Positions 1 through 11,100 of a DNA stretch of 64,000 nt are shown here, one piece after another. Under the pieces are notes generated by a model. The model was not told the DNA's origin. It worked only from the letters and a program-made list of their open reading frames with translations, and ran no database searches. Every line of letters starts with the position of its first letter. Position 1 is the stretch's first letter. Source of the stretch: Diphasiastrum complanatum (lineage: Eukaryota; Streptophyta; Lycopodiopsida; Lycopodiales; Lycopodiaceae); NCBI GenBank assembly GCA_029204225.1, contig CM055104.1, forward strand, positions 51,252,294 through 51,316,293, in the 5' to 3' direction. Both the position numbers and the translations under genes were made by a program.

Positions 1-57
1 CCATCAGCAAAACCAGCCAAGAATGCTAGTACAAATCCAACATCAAAATGATGCTCA
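1..57 (-). pseudogene. copia C-terminal fragment (left part)
   Basis: Read on the minus strand, these bases give HHFDVGFVLAFLAGFADG, which matches the stretch HHFDVGDLLALLASFADG of the copia remnant at about 42150-42205. The fragment is therefore the 3' part of the same decayed minus-strand copia that resumes at 4902. The LTR element at 63-4896 has split the two parts. It has no independent function. Confidence 0.7.
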
Positions 58-62
58 CCAAT

Positions 63-1262
63 TGTAGCGCAGGCATCCCAAAAGGAGCCGGGAACCACGA
101 CTTAGCTTCCCAGTCTTCAACTCTTGCCATCCAAATCCACTTGACATACAAGCAGCCAACTCGCCAACAACGATCAGACTTAACCAACTTGAAGTTCCGA
201 AAACCAACATTGAGATCCAACCTGGCGCCATGCCAGATCAGGGGTCTCGATGTGGGTGACTTCCCTCCAAGCAAGTCGCCCGATATACATCAAACTTAAC
301 CAACTCGAAGCTTCGTTAGAAACGAGTAACATCCATTCCACGCAAGCGGTCTGACTTACATCAGACTTAACCAACTGAAAGCTTCGGCACGAGCGCTGGA
401 AGCCAACCTGGCGCTACGCCAGACTGGACAGCCATAAACAGGTAACTTTCACCCAAGCAAGCCATCCAACTCAACCGATAGGTTAGAGCCCGTTCCCCAA
501 GAGCTTAACCAATTCACGTTCATGCAAGGAACACTCAGAACCACAAGCCACGACAAATATGGAAACAACCAGTTCCTGGACCAAATGGTCCCGACAGCAT
601 ACCGCTGGCACCACGGACCGAATGGTCTCGACGGCATACCACTGGCATCCCGGGATACGACCCTCAACTATGTGCCAACTTAAAAATTTGGAAGCGGCCT
701 TACAACTGGCGCTTTTACCAAACACTGAAATCCAGAAGGTAATTAGAGTCAGTTTGAGAAAAATCTCACTTTATTGATAAATCTGAGAAGGTTACATTTC
801 AAGTGTGTGACCGACCCTAGTCTCCGGGGTGCTAGCATGGCAAGGCCAGAGCCATGACAACATTCCAGCAAGGGAGGCTGAGACTTGGTTGGAGCTCGTC
901 CTGAGTCGCAACCCGCACTCCCCTATAGTATTGGTGTGATTCGGCACCCCCCCTCATACCAAGCACTCTACCCAAGCTGGTAGAGCACGTTTTTCTTTCT
1001 CTAGGATTTTCTCTTTCTAGAAAGTCATTTTCTCTCTCTAGATTTTACTGATCCCCAGGTTTCCTTTAATCATGCCTAGATCATGTGAGGTGATTGCACA
1101 TCGATCTGAGCTCTCTGGACTCCGCTAGAACCGATCAAAGATTTTCAGCCATAGGAACTTGGCGCCGGCTGGATTCTGATCACAGTGGCGCCGGGAGCGG
1201 CGCCGACGCCGGGGACATAGCTGGCGCCGGAAGTAAAGCTTTGTAAAGGTAGCTTTACAACA
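63..1262 (-). repeat. LTR (3' LTR of the 63-4896 element)
   Basis: This is a 1200-bp direct copy of 3660-4896. It starts TGTAGCGCAGG and ends AGCTTTACAACA. It is rich in CCAACCTGGCGCC-type motifs and has a GGCGCC-rich end. Short ORFs inside occur in both LTRs and are not genes. Confidence 0.9.
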
Positions 1263-1848
1263 TCCACCCCACCTTTATAAAATCTGATGTCCTCATCAGA
1301 TGTCAGATTAAAGTAAAGGTGTCTCCCAATTAAAATAGCTATACATTTAAGTTACTTGGCACAGTGTTCAATTTACTGGCCACTTTTTATTAACATTGAA
1401 GCTGGCACACCACAAGTCGGAGGCTCAGTTCTTTGTACTAGAAAATTACATAACTTGAAAATATATCTTTGTCTGGGAAAAGCATAGATTTGATATCGCT
1501 TTCGTAAAACCCAAGAACCTTATTAACTGGTGATAGAGGCCTTTCTTTGAAATGTTCGCCCCTGTCGCTTCTGACTTTCGACTTTGGAACTCCTTTGAGC
1601 TCCTGATTTGTCCTTGATGCACTTTGTGTTGAGCTCCCTGAGCTCCAAATTTGATCAGTTCCGCACAGGTATCAAGGCTCCATGAGCCAAAGGATTTATC
1701 ATTTGATTGCCCACTTTATGGTCCACTCCGTGCCTTGTTGCTTCTGCACCTTGATGTCTCTCCTTGTCCCAGCTTGATCTTGATACTTTTCTATCTTGGC
1801 TCTTTAAGGTAGGCAAAGATTGAGTACTCCGCAATGCACCTCTCACTT

Positions 1849-2235
1849 AGCTTGAAGTAGCTCTTTTGAATCAGTCCAAATGTAACCATTGACCTCGTGG
1901 AAAGCCAAAGGGTCGCACCAGTTTGATCCGCATCCGAACTATCTCTTCGCATTTGTTTGAAGCACCATGTCCGTCGCGCAAAACTTGACTTTCACAATTC
2001 CATCATTGGTCAGTTGCCTCACAGTCAAAACAAGAAGTGTACATCGAGCTTGGCTTCAAGTAGCTCTCTTTGAATCAGACACATGCACCCAGAGTTTGCA
2101 CTAGTCCGATTTCAACGCGAACTGTCCCTTAGCGTCCGTTTGAAATACCAAGTCTCTCATGCAAGACTCAACTTTCACAGTTCCTTCATTGATCAGCTAC
2201 CTTACACGTAACACAAGCCAGCGTACTCATATGTT
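1849..2235 (-). repeat. Tandem duplication of about 190 bp inside the element
   Basis: Two adjacent, diverged units (about 1849-2045 and 2050-2235) share the order GTAGCTCT, TGAATCAG, TTTGAA, ACTTTCACA, CATTGRTCAG. On the minus strand both read as related peptides: one starts VLTVRQLTNDGIVKVKF, the other has LRVR, stop, LINEGTVKVES. This resembles duplicated captured coding sequence. I do not recognise the protein. Confidence 0.45.
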
Positions 2236-2579
2236 TCCTCATCGTATGGCTAGGTCACCTTGAATTTGCCCCCGTTTTGATCAACTTTCATTCAAAATTT
2301 GCCCCAAGAGAGAGGTGTGTGTGATAGTTCCCCTTCACTTATAAAATCAGCTGATCGGACTTAGAGTAGAGTTCTTCGAACAAAAAGCCTTTCCAACACT
2401 TTGCTTCCCATCTGCTAGGATTATGGCTCGATCCAACTTGTTGCCAATCTCTGAAGAGGACCCTAGTCTTCCCCCTTTGAGGAAAAACCCAACTGATACT
2501 GGATATCACCCATGCTCAGTGAGTTTCAGTTCCGAAGGTGGCCGTCCCAAAATGAAGACCAACTGCTCCATAGAAGATC

Positions 2580-2773
2580 TCCCTTGAAATCACCCTTGCC
2601 AACTTTTGACTTCCTGCTTGCGTCTGGTGGGCGTTGTCGCAAATGAAACTAACCCAAGAAACAGGCTAGCCATCCATCCTTTGCAAACATTGATTCGTTT
2701 CGTTGCCGTTCACGTGCGAGTACTTGAACTGCAAATCCGCCCCACAGATTTTGTAGTCCTCTTTGTTTGATGG
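2580..2773 (-). other. Coding-like stretch of unknown origin
   Basis: The minus strand is open for about 64 codons except for one TAG. It contains GADLQFKYSHVNGNE and, after the stop, PVSWVSFICDN. The composition looks like real protein but I do not recognise the family. It lies inside the non-autonomous LTR element and may be a captured host fragment. The rest of the interior (1263-1848, 2236-2579, 2774-3030) shows nothing I can name. Confidence 0.3.
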
Positions 2774-3030
2774 TATCAGCCTTCAAAAGAAAAGGTTCCT
2801 TCTTGAGCCATCAGCTCATTGTATCACAAGCAATCATGCAAACCAAGCAAAGCACGAGTACTAAGACTCACCACGAATACATACAAGTAAGACACTCAGG
2901 CAGGTTTACTAACAAGTAACAAAGACAAGGTCCCCCTTTGAGATGGTCCTGCCAACGGACCTTTGCCTGGCCGCGCCCATACAAATCGATCACAGAATCA
3001 GCCCACATAGGACACCCCTTCAACTATCTG

Positions 3031-3590
3031 TGCTTTCACCACTAAGCAGCACATTGCCTCAGTCACGCCCCACCGCTTTTTGGTCGATAGCCCTTATAGC
3101 TAAACGATCGGCAGCTATCCTTGAATATACCACCCCCGTGGACGTACCCGTGCTTTCACCGTTAGGCAGCACATTGCCTCAGTAACGCCCCCACCAAATC
3201 TAGTCGATAGCCCTTATAGCTAAACGATCGACAACGTACCCTCCAATCGTGGACGCACCCGTGCTTTCACCGTTAGGCAGCACATTGCCTCAGTAACGCC
3301 CCCACCAAATTTGGTCGATAGCTATTATAGCTAAACAAACGGTGGCCATCGCGAATATTTCACCCCGCACCCCACAAGGCACAGACCGTGCTTACACCAA
3401 CCTAATGGCAGCACATTGCCTCATCTGTCCTATGTGCAGATGGCGCCAGGCCTGAACCGCGGAAACTGACCGTGCTTACACCTCAAGGACAGCACTTTGA
3501 CTCATCAAGCCCCCGTCCTGCCAACCACCTCGACCATGGACGCACCCATGCTTACACTGTGGGCAGCACCTTGCACAACAGTTGTCTTGA
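3031..3590 (-). repeat. Array of about six degenerate repeats with a hairpin core
   Basis: Units of roughly 80-127 bp begin at about 3031, 3151, 3262, 3389, 3473 and 3549. Each contains GTGCTT-CACC and, about 13 bases later, AGCAC (atGCTT in the last unit), so each can fold a GTGCT/AGCAC stem. The first three also share CGATAGCCCTTATAGC. The array sits just inside the primer-binding site, in what would be the 5' leader of the element's RNA. Confidence 0.8.
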
Positions 3591-3644
3591 TGAACCCCAA
3601 ACCGTGGCCATTTCCATGAGATCCGCATAGCTGACCGGCCAGTC

Positions 3645-3657
3645 GGCTCTGATACCA
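3645..3657 (-). other. Primer-binding site, initiator tRNA-Met type
   Basis: The plus strand reads ggctctgatacca; the minus strand TGGTATCAGAGCC is complementary to the 3' end of plant initiator tRNA-Met. It lies two bases inside the right LTR, which fixes the element's orientation as minus. Confidence 0.88.
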
Positions 3658-3659
3658 CA

Positions 3660-4896
3660 TGTAGCGCAGGCATCCCAAAGGGAGCCGGGAACCACGACTT
3701 AGCTTCCCAGCCTTCAACTCTTGCCATCCAAATCCACTTGACATACAAGCAGCCAACTCGCCAACAACGATCAGACTTAACCAACTTGAAGTTCCGAAAA
3801 CCAACATTGAGATCCAACCTGGCGCCATGCCAGATCGGGGGTCCCGATGTGGGTAACTTCCCTCCAAGCAAGCCGCTCGACATACATCAAACTTAACCAA
3901 CTCGAAGCTTCATTACAAACGAGTAACATCCATTCCAAGCAAGTGGTCTGACTTACATCAGACTTAACCAACTGAAAGCTTTGTCACGAGCGTTGGAAGC
4001 CAACCTGGCGCCACACCAGACTGGACAGCCATAAACATGCAAGAAAGCAAGCCATCCAACTCAACCGACAGGTTAGAGCCCGTTCCCCAAGAGCTTAACC
4101 CATTCACGTTCATGCAAGGAACACTCAGAACCACAAGCCGCGACAGATATGGAAACAACCAGTTTCTAGACCAAATGGTCCCGACAGCATACCGCAGGCG
4201 CCACAGATAGAATGGTCCCGACGACATACCGCTGGCGTCCCGGGATACGATCCTCAACTATGTGCCAACTTAAAAATTTGGAAGCGGCCTTACAACTGGC
4301 GCTTTTATCGAACACTGAAACCCAGAAGGTAATCAGAGTCAATTTGAGAAAAATCCCACTTTATTGATAAATCTGAGAAGGTTACATTTCAAGTGTGTGA
4401 CCAACCCTGGTCTCCAGGGTGCTAGCATGCCAAGGCGAGAGCCATGACAACATTCCAGCAAGGGAGGCTGAGACTTGGTTGGAGCTCGTCCTGAGTCGCA
4501 ACCCGCACTCCCCTATAGTATTGGTGTGATTCGGCACCCCCCCTCATACCAAGCACTCTACCCAAGCTGGTAGAGCACGTTTTTCTCTCTCTAGAATATT
4601 CTCTTTCTAGAAAGTCATTTTCTCTCTCTAGATTTTATTGATCCCTAGGCTTCCTTTAATCATGCCTAGATCGTGTGAGGTGATTGCACATCGATCTGAG
4701 CTCTCTGGACTCCGCTAGAACCGATCAAAGATTTTCAGCCATAGGAACTTGGCGCCAGCTGGATTCTGATCACAGTGGTGCCGGGAGCTGCACCGGCGCC
4801 GTTGGTGCCGGGAGCAGCAGGGCGCTGTTGGCGCCGGGAACATAGCTGGCGCCGATGGCGCGAGAAGTAAAGCTTTGTAAAGGTAGCTTTACAACA
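3660..4896 (-). repeat. LTR (5' LTR of the 63-4896 element)
   Basis: This 1237-bp direct copy of 63-1262 is followed immediately by the CCAAT target duplication. It carries an extended GGCGCC-rich section near 4750-4865. Confidence 0.9.
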
Positions 4897-4901
4897 CCAA
4901 T

Positions 4902-6903
4902 GTAGCTAGTTTGCACACATCCACATAAAATTGCTCAAACATGAGATAAAACAAATAAAGTAAACTTGAATGACACTTCCTTGCTACTCCTTTGACCTTA
5001 CTTGAGTCTTCAATAACCTGCAAAAACATATCCATAACATCTTTGCCAATTGACTCTCCTTTGATGCTCTTGACTAGCTCCAAATTGCCAACTTTCCTTT
5101 TGACTACTTGAAGCCCTTTGAGATCAACCTCTTGATCTTCAACTTGACCATCAAAGTCATTGAGCAAAATTTGTTTTCCAGATTCATTACTTGTTGTAAA
5201 AACATGAAAACATCCATCTACTTGCATAGTATCATCTACACAAGAAGATCCACCAAAAGATGTTTTATTCTTCATAAGAATCTGATACTCAAGATCCATT
5301 ACTTGGATCCACTCCTTTTCTTTCCTTGCTTCAACTACACTTGTAGGTTCATCAAAAGAGGTTAGGAAAGCAACATAATTTCCAAAAACTACTTGCTTAT
5401 CCTTTTCATCATATGTGAGCCTTGAAGGTACTTGTCTTTTCCTTGATGTTCTCCTTGGCTTTTGACTTGATGAAGGTCCATCATCATCACCATCCAAAGT
5501 AGAATCTTTTACATCAACATCAAGAATGTTAGATTCATACACACCTTTATCAATCATGCTTGAAGACACTATTGAAATATTCCCCTTATCAAAGATGACA
5601 TCTCTACAAACAATCACTTTGTTAGTAGAAGGAATGTAAACCTTGTAGGCTTTACTCACCTCAATATATCCAACAAAAATACCTCTTCTTGAAGATGGAT
5701 CCTCCTTGGTCCTATCATCAGGGGTAATGTTGACATAGCATGTGCATCCAAAGGTTCTTAGAAAGTTGACACTTGGCCTCCTCTTGAATAGCATCTCAAA
5801 AGGTGTCCTTACATCCAAAATAGCACTCAGCCACCTATTGCACAAGAAATTGGCACACAACAAAGCTTGATCACAAAATGGTTTGTCAAGATTAGCACTT
5901 AAACTCATGGATTTGGGACTTTCACATAAAGTCCTATTCTTCCTTTTAGCCACTCCATTTTGTTGTGGGGTCCTTTATGTTGTATACTCCTTCTTGATCC
6001 CGTGCTCATCTCAAAAGACCTTGAACTTGGTAGATATGTACTCATCACCATTGTCACTCCTTAAGCACTTGATCTTTGTGGAAAATTGGTTCTCCCTTGC
6101 ATTCTTGAGCTTGATAAAGACATCATACACTTCATCCTTTCTCTTTAGTAGATAGATCCAACAAAATCTACTAAGATTATCAAGTCTATATTCTTCATTG
6201 ATCATTATCTCTTGAAGATCAATCAAACTTGGCAAAGTCTTTTGAATAACAATACTTTGAACAATGTTAGCATGAGCATCCAGCAACCGATTAAGAATCA
6301 CTTGAACAAGTTCTCCTTCCTTAATGCTTTCATCGATGCAAGCCAACTCATCATTCATTGCTTTCATTCTCAAAACAAAAGCACTTGGACTTTCTTCATT
6401 CTTTTGCAAACAAGAAAAGATTTGTCTTCTTAGAGTCAACACTCTAGAAGTAGACTTGGATTCATAAAGCTTCTTCAATGAATCCCAAGCATCCTTAGAT
6501 GAAGTACACTTACCAACTTCCTTGAGAAGCTCATTGGTAACATTTATCTTAATAAGGTGTAGAGCCCTTTTGGCCCTCTTATCAAATCTCATTTGATCTT
6601 GTTGTGTTGTTGGTCTCTCCTCCAAACCTACAACAATATCCAAAACATCATTCACACCAAGAAGTGATTCCATCTCACTTTCCAAAATAAATAGTTACTT
6701 GAGGTTAGCCTATCATTGGCCTCCAACATGACTCCAATTGAGGTTGCCATGTAGCAATGACCTGATATTCTTTTAAAACCTATTTCAATGCACAAAGCAC
6801 TCCTTTGAACAACAACAAATGTCTTCAAAACAAATCACAAAGATTTGAAACTATCTCAGCAATGCTCTTCTAGCACTTATACCAAGTAAATCAACAATAG
6901 AAT
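4902..6903 (-). pseudogene. Decayed, internally deleted copia polyprotein
   Basis: The minus strand carries a gag start near 6750 (MATSIGVMLEANDRL), a frameshift, then gag (about 6685-6165, KRALHLIKINVTNELLKEVG). This is joined directly to integrase (LSRFCWIYLLKRKDEVYD, LRSDNGDEY) without zinc knuckle or protease, so an internal deletion is present. The integrase continues through about 5953 (KRKNRTLCE) to the inter-domain region. There is no reverse transcriptase. The final segment (LVKSIKGESIGKDVMDMFLQ) matches the unusual C-terminal part of the copia ORFs at 13897-17925 and 41940-42360. The ORF is cut by the LTR element at 63-4896 on one side and by the transposon at 6904 on the other. Confidence 0.85.
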
Positions 6904-7362
6904 CATTAGAAAACCTTAGAGGGCCTCTGAAAAAGATGCATTTTTATTTTTTTCTCATTTTGGTAGCCATGTGGACCAATAGAAACCTTGATATTAGGCT
7001 TCTACGTAACGTAGCTTTTCTCAGATATAAATAAAATAAAAACTTTTTAAATATAAAAATGTTTCGTCGGGTAGCATGTGGAAATGCTATTGGATGACGA
7101 GGCCTGCCCTTCCAGCCCATCATTGCCCGAAGAGGCCCAAAAATGCAAAAAGTGAATATGACAGATGATTGGATTGAGAAAATCGCTGTAACATTAAGGT
7201 ACTTACATTGTCAAATCATGTTTTACAGGGTTAACTAGAGTTAACTCGTAGCGCCAAATAATTCAATGTTTCAAATTTTTGCCTACACATACTTTTAGAT
7301 TCATGGCTTTTTGCCTACAGATTCATAGTTCAGTGTTTCAAATTTTGGCCTGCACATAACAA

Positions 7363-7931
7363 ATGGTGCCATCAAGGAAGCCGTGCTCCTCAATCGACTT
7401 TGTGATTCTCTTCAATGAGAAAGATGACAATGGATTATGGGTGCCAAGAAAATATTTAAAAAATTCTTGGGTTTTGATGCATTCATCATCAAAAGAAATA
7501 TTTCAAAAAAGCAAAAAGACAAAACTATCATTTCGATCTTATTGGAAGGGCATAATTTTGGATTTCAGAACATCATCAAGAGGAAAATCTATTTTCAAAA
7601 TTTTATTCCAACATGTATATATGCATTCAGAGATAAATGTGCAAGGATTCAACCATCAAGATCACAAAAAAAATAACTATGAATATTGATATATTATAAT
7701 ACTTTGATTTTTTTGTCATTCCTTATCATCTATTACTAAACTTGCGAATCTGATTATTTTTCTCTTGCAGATTTATATCCATCCAATATACATGAATGGG
7801 AGCCAAGTGGATCTCTTGCAGGTGTGTTAGATGTAGTACACACTGATATTGGCCATCTGCCATATAGAGGCAAAACTTCAAAAGATCTTGCTGATTATGG
7901 AATCTTCTTTTATGAATCAATGTACATTTGA
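7363..7931 (+). pseudogene. Gene Y, 5' fragment (copy C)
   Basis: Exon 1 starts at ATG 7363 (MVPSRKPCSSIDFVILFNEK) and runs to about 7690. Exon 2 follows a TCTCTTGCAG acceptor near 7770 (DLYPSNIHEWEPSGSLAGVL, HTDIGHLPYRGK) and ends near 7931 at a stop. It matches gene Y of copies A (43104) and B (61999, minus). The intron donor position has GA where copy B has GT, so splicing is probably lost. Function unknown. Confidence 0.7.
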
Positions 7932-8148
7932 GTTTCCAATGGAAATCTCATCGGCCAAATGGTCTTCAACAACCAATGTTGATCTGCATTGCAAACATAA
8001 TGTTCATAAAACTGTCAGTGGAGATTAGGACAATCATAGTATTCACAACAACACAATAAACAAATCAATAGAAAGTTGAAATTAATAAATAACAAAACTA
8101 GTGATTATGATTGAATCTAAAATTTCAAGCAATATTCAACCAAATAAG

Positions 8149-8881
8149 CTATAGCTTACTTGAAAACACGGATTCGTCTTTTTCGATAACCTCCTTTGGA
8201 TAATAGATCACATATATTCTTGTTACCAATCTTTTTCTCTTGTTGTTTCTAACTTTTTTGTTGAGCACATCCATATCTTTAACAAGAGACAAATATGATA
8301 TACGCATGGATTGAAATGCAGTTTTCATCTCATCATTACTAGTCGTAAAATCACGCAAATAAGATTCTAACGTTTGGATCTCCTTTTTGAACATCTCATT
8401 TTCTTTCAAACAAGTTTTCAACTTTGTAGATTTTTCATCGCACTCCTTTGATATTTTCCTTAATTTCTCTTCCAAATAATGTATTCTTTGCATTGAATGT
8501 GCATTCCCATAGAGCATCAAATTCTCATAGTATCTCAAATGGCCATTTTTGCCATGACACATATAGATTTTTAATTGACTCATCGAATGAAAATCAGGAT
8601 GTTGCAATGAACATGAGTCAATAGGATACAATGTTCTTGATGACCATAAATCTACATGCTTTATCTTTTCCTCCTTGTATCGGATCATATTAGAAGTTGA
8701 CAATTTGGGTTGCTTTGAATTTCTTGTCCTGAGTGGAGCATATTCTGGTGACAGATCCATATGAAGATGATAAAGCTTTGTCATCAGTACAGTAGTATAG
8801 TGACAAACAACACAATGACAATAACAGAGATGGAGATGGCGCGACATTGGAGATAGAGATGGCGTAGGCTTTGTTTCTCAA
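8149..8881 (-). pseudogene. Gene T, 5' fragment (copy C)
   Basis: The ORF from 8847 to 8149 encodes about 230 residues. MTKLYHLHMDLSPEYAPL matches the start of gene T in copy B (about 53327), and the DLWSSRTLYPID segment matches DLWIDETLYPQD there. It is followed by a coiled-coil-like stretch rich in K and E (LEEKLRKISKECDEKSTKLK) and a basic cluster (NNKRKRL). The catalytic part of the protein is absent. In copy C this reading frame is cleaner than in copy B and gives the best view of the T N-terminus. Confidence 0.65.
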
Positions 8882-9145
8882 ACGTCACTCCTAATTCAAA
8901 TTTTTGAGTGTTCTCAATATTGGGAGGAAATATTTCAACATTTTGAAAATTATACTTAAACTTTGGTTAAGCATCAATGGAGTTTGATGTGACTAAAGTA
9001 AGATATATTCATTCTCATGGAAAGTAGTGCAAGTAGATGCGTAAAGAAGTTAAAAAATGATATTTTAATAGATTTATTGTTATTTTTCTCTCCTACATGG
9101 CATTTTTTATAGGGCCCACTTTGGGCCCATATTTTTCTCTAATGC

Positions 9146-9589
9146 ATGGAATCTTGATCAACTTATGATCTATCCTCAACCTAATGAATTTTGTCACTTC
9201 CTAAGATTGAAACACACTCAAATGAAGTCCAGCAACCTCACTATATAGAGATCCAATCAAAATTAGGGTGTTGACAAAATCACAAAAAATGGACTATTCT
9301 AAATCTACATGCAAATGCTGAAAATTTGATATGCAATGTATTAGCCACCACTAAGGCTGATCCAATGATCCAAAAATTGGCCAAGTCTAGTATGTGAAAT
9401 AAAAAATCGGAATTGATCAAGTTGTGAACGTATATAGGGTTTTGATCTACAAAAGATCCAATCTACAAAAGCGAAAAACTCAATTTTGGTGTAGAATCCC
9501 CTCTAGCATGCTCTAGCCTTGATATTTTCACCAGTCATTGATGGATATGATTTCCTCCTTCATAACCTGAAACAAAAGATCTGATACCA
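9146..9589 (-). mobile_element. LTR-retrotransposon leader remnant with PBS
   Basis: The plus strand at 9578-9589 reads gatctgatacca, so the minus strand TGGTATCAGATC is a tRNA-Met-type primer site directly beside the LTR at 9590. The leader (for example ATCCCCTCTAGCATGCTCTA on plus) matches, inverted, the sequence after the LTR end at 62536. No coding sequence is recognised. Confidence 0.75.
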
Positions 9590-10237
9590 TGTGAAGAATT
9601 TCAGACCATTGATGATCCAATCCACAAAAAGGTCTTGGGTTACAAAAGAAGATATCCTACCAGTCTCACCAATGTAGAAAAATCAGCATCTATACACAAA
9701 ATGAGATGCAAACCCTAATATAACTTGATCAAACATGAATCAAATGAAAAAGTACTATTGCTGTCTATACAAAACTAGCAATCTACTGTATTTCACACGT
9801 GTGGATCCAGAAATAACAAATATAGACCATTCTACACATAGAATTGCATGCAATCACAAGTATAGTGCGCCAATGGATAGTAGAACCCAAGAGAACCATG
9901 TATAAGCATGAAATGAGATAGAGAAGAGAGACGATGTGTCTCTCCATGAGTTTCTTCCTTTTATAACAGGTCCAGAACCTATTCGGCTACTTGGTTTTCT
10001 CTCCAAAATGCTAACCCTACTATTTTTGGGTCTAGAATCAAAGTATCCAACATTCAAATTTGAATCTACTCAAACTTGCCTTCTAACTTTCCCACACTTT
10101 CAAAAAGTGTTTATTCAAATGAAATATAGACTAATGAACTTTAAAAAGTCAATCTCTAAGTCTAAAAACAAAGTTGGCCTCAATTTGCAAAATATGAAAA
10201 TACAGCAAATATGATCAAACTAGTTGAATATTTCACA
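9590..10237 (-). repeat. LTR flanked by both a PBS and a polypurine tract
   Basis: The 648-bp LTR reads TGTGAAATATTC...TTCTTCACA on the minus strand. It matches, inverted, the LTR at 52133-52753 plus 62467-62535. On its low side is a PBS. On its high side the minus strand reads AAGGGAGGGGAC, a polypurine tract. An LTR with internal sequence on both sides is what a tandem (LTR-int-LTR-int-LTR) or recombined element leaves. Confidence 0.75.
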
Positions 10238-10591
10238 GTCCCCTCCCTTGATTTGGAATTTGATTGAAACTAGATGGGATGACGCATGGGAGGCGTAATA
10301 AGCCACCGCAAATTGGAGATCCGAGATGCATTGAGAGTTGGCAGATCTAGGCCATACAACGTGCACAAGGACGAATAAAAGTTTGCAAGAAAGAATTTTG
10401 AGAAAATCCAGATTGTTTCAAGCAACAAAGAGAGACAGCTAAGAAGCAGCTAGAGACTACAAGGCCCTCTCACCTTGGCAGTGGCGGCCAAGGTCCTTTT
10501 CATGCCCAATCTCCCCATATGTTGAATTTGATATTGTCGTAATTCATATTTTATTTGTGAATTTGTTAGAATTAAATTACACTGTACCAAT
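10238..10591 (-). mobile_element. 3' internal remnant of an LTR element
   Basis: The stretch begins with the polypurine tract beside the LTR at 10237. A segment at about 10270-10350 (GGAGATCCGAGATGCATTGAG) is a diverged copy of sequence at about 10925-11010. No coding region is recognised. Confidence 0.4.
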
Positions 10592-10810
10592 TTGGAAGAA
10601 TATGACAGCTGTAACAACTTCACACATCAGAGGAACCTTACACTTTGTAAGGTTCGTTCCTCTTATAATTGATTTACCAAGGATAAAAAATGACTAATGT
10701 ATTTACCAACAGTAAAAACAGTTTACCTGATGTAAGACAATTTTGCTCATGGTAAGCAAAAAATTATTACCATATGTTCCAATCAAAAGTGACTAGTGAT
10801 TTATCATTGT
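10592..10810. repeat. 219-bp dispersed repeat, copy 1
   Basis: This matches, in inverted orientation, 63272-63490. It contains an internal stem (AGGAACCTTACA ... TGTAAGGTTCGTTCCT). The ends (TTGGAAGAATATG and ATTTATCATTGT) are not obvious inverted repeats. At its right edge it interrupts sequence shared with 51500-51530. Confidence 0.75.
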
Positions 10811-11100
10811 CCGAGATATTTTCTATGACTGGCGCGATGTTAGCAATGACCACAAGAATCACGTCACTGACCAGTTGTGTAGTGAGTTCTTTGTCCTATC
10901 CCAAAAAATGGAATTTGCAAGGAAATGGATGAGGAGCCGCATGGGATCACGATGAGACACCACAAATCGGAGATCCGAGATACAGTGAGAGCTAACAGAG
11001 CCAGGCCTTCCTACATGGAGACCACATGCGCTTCTCACTTGGGTAGTGGCAGCGTGGGATATTTTTGAACCCACTTTGTAAGTCTACCCTAAATTCTTAA
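10811..11100 (+). pseudogene. Gene fragment shared with 51144-52132
   Basis: From 10812 the plus strand reads RDIFYDWRDVSNDHKNHVTD followed by MEFARKWMRSRMGSR and a stop. The same peptide occurs on the minus strand near 51530-51390. The family is uncertain. The pattern of aromatic and basic residues faintly resembles the plant transposase-associated domain of CACTA elements (Transposase_24), but I would not rely on that. Confidence 0.4.

Larger units (their letters stand above)
63..4896 (-). mobile_element. Non-autonomous LTR retrotransposon, TSD CCAAT
   Basis: A complete LTR element lies on the minus strand. It has two LTRs (63-1262 and 3660-4896) that begin TGTAGCGC and end TTTACAACA, and a perfect 5-bp target duplication CCAAT at 58-62 and 4897-4901. 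The primer-binding site is next to the right LTR. A purine-rich tract (minus strand AAAGGTGGGGTGGA, 1263-1276) abuts the left LTR. The roughly 2.4-kb interior (1263-3659) encodes no recognisable gag, protease, integrase or reverse transcriptase, so it would need proteins from another element. It inserted into a decayed copia. The two LTRs differ in length by about 37 bp, mainly in a GGCGCC-rich section. Confidence 0.92.
6904..9145. mobile_element. Copy C: internally deleted T/Z/H3U/Y-family transposon
   Basis: The left end CATTAGAAAACCTTAGAG resembles the left end of copy A at 42670, and the right end TTCTCTAATG is inverted relative to it. Inside are only the 5' part of gene Y (plus, from 7363) and the 5' part of gene T (minus, from about 8847). 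These are the two genes that lie next to the termini in the full-length copy B. Z, H3U and the 3' halves of Y and T are missing. At 2.2 kb against 9.7 kb this is a deletion derivative. No clear target duplication is visible (flanks gaat and catgg). Confidence 0.75.

Noticed and set aside
26-667. Several ORFs of 60-135 residues repeated at 3476-4257
   Set aside because: All lie in the LTRs of the element at 63-4896 and overlap in many frames; no domain or codon pattern supports them.
10859-11074. Minus-strand 71-residue ORF repeated at 51274-51489
   Set aside because: The opposite strand gives a more protein-like reading (IFYDWRDVSND, FARKWMRSRM), so this frame is probably a shadow.
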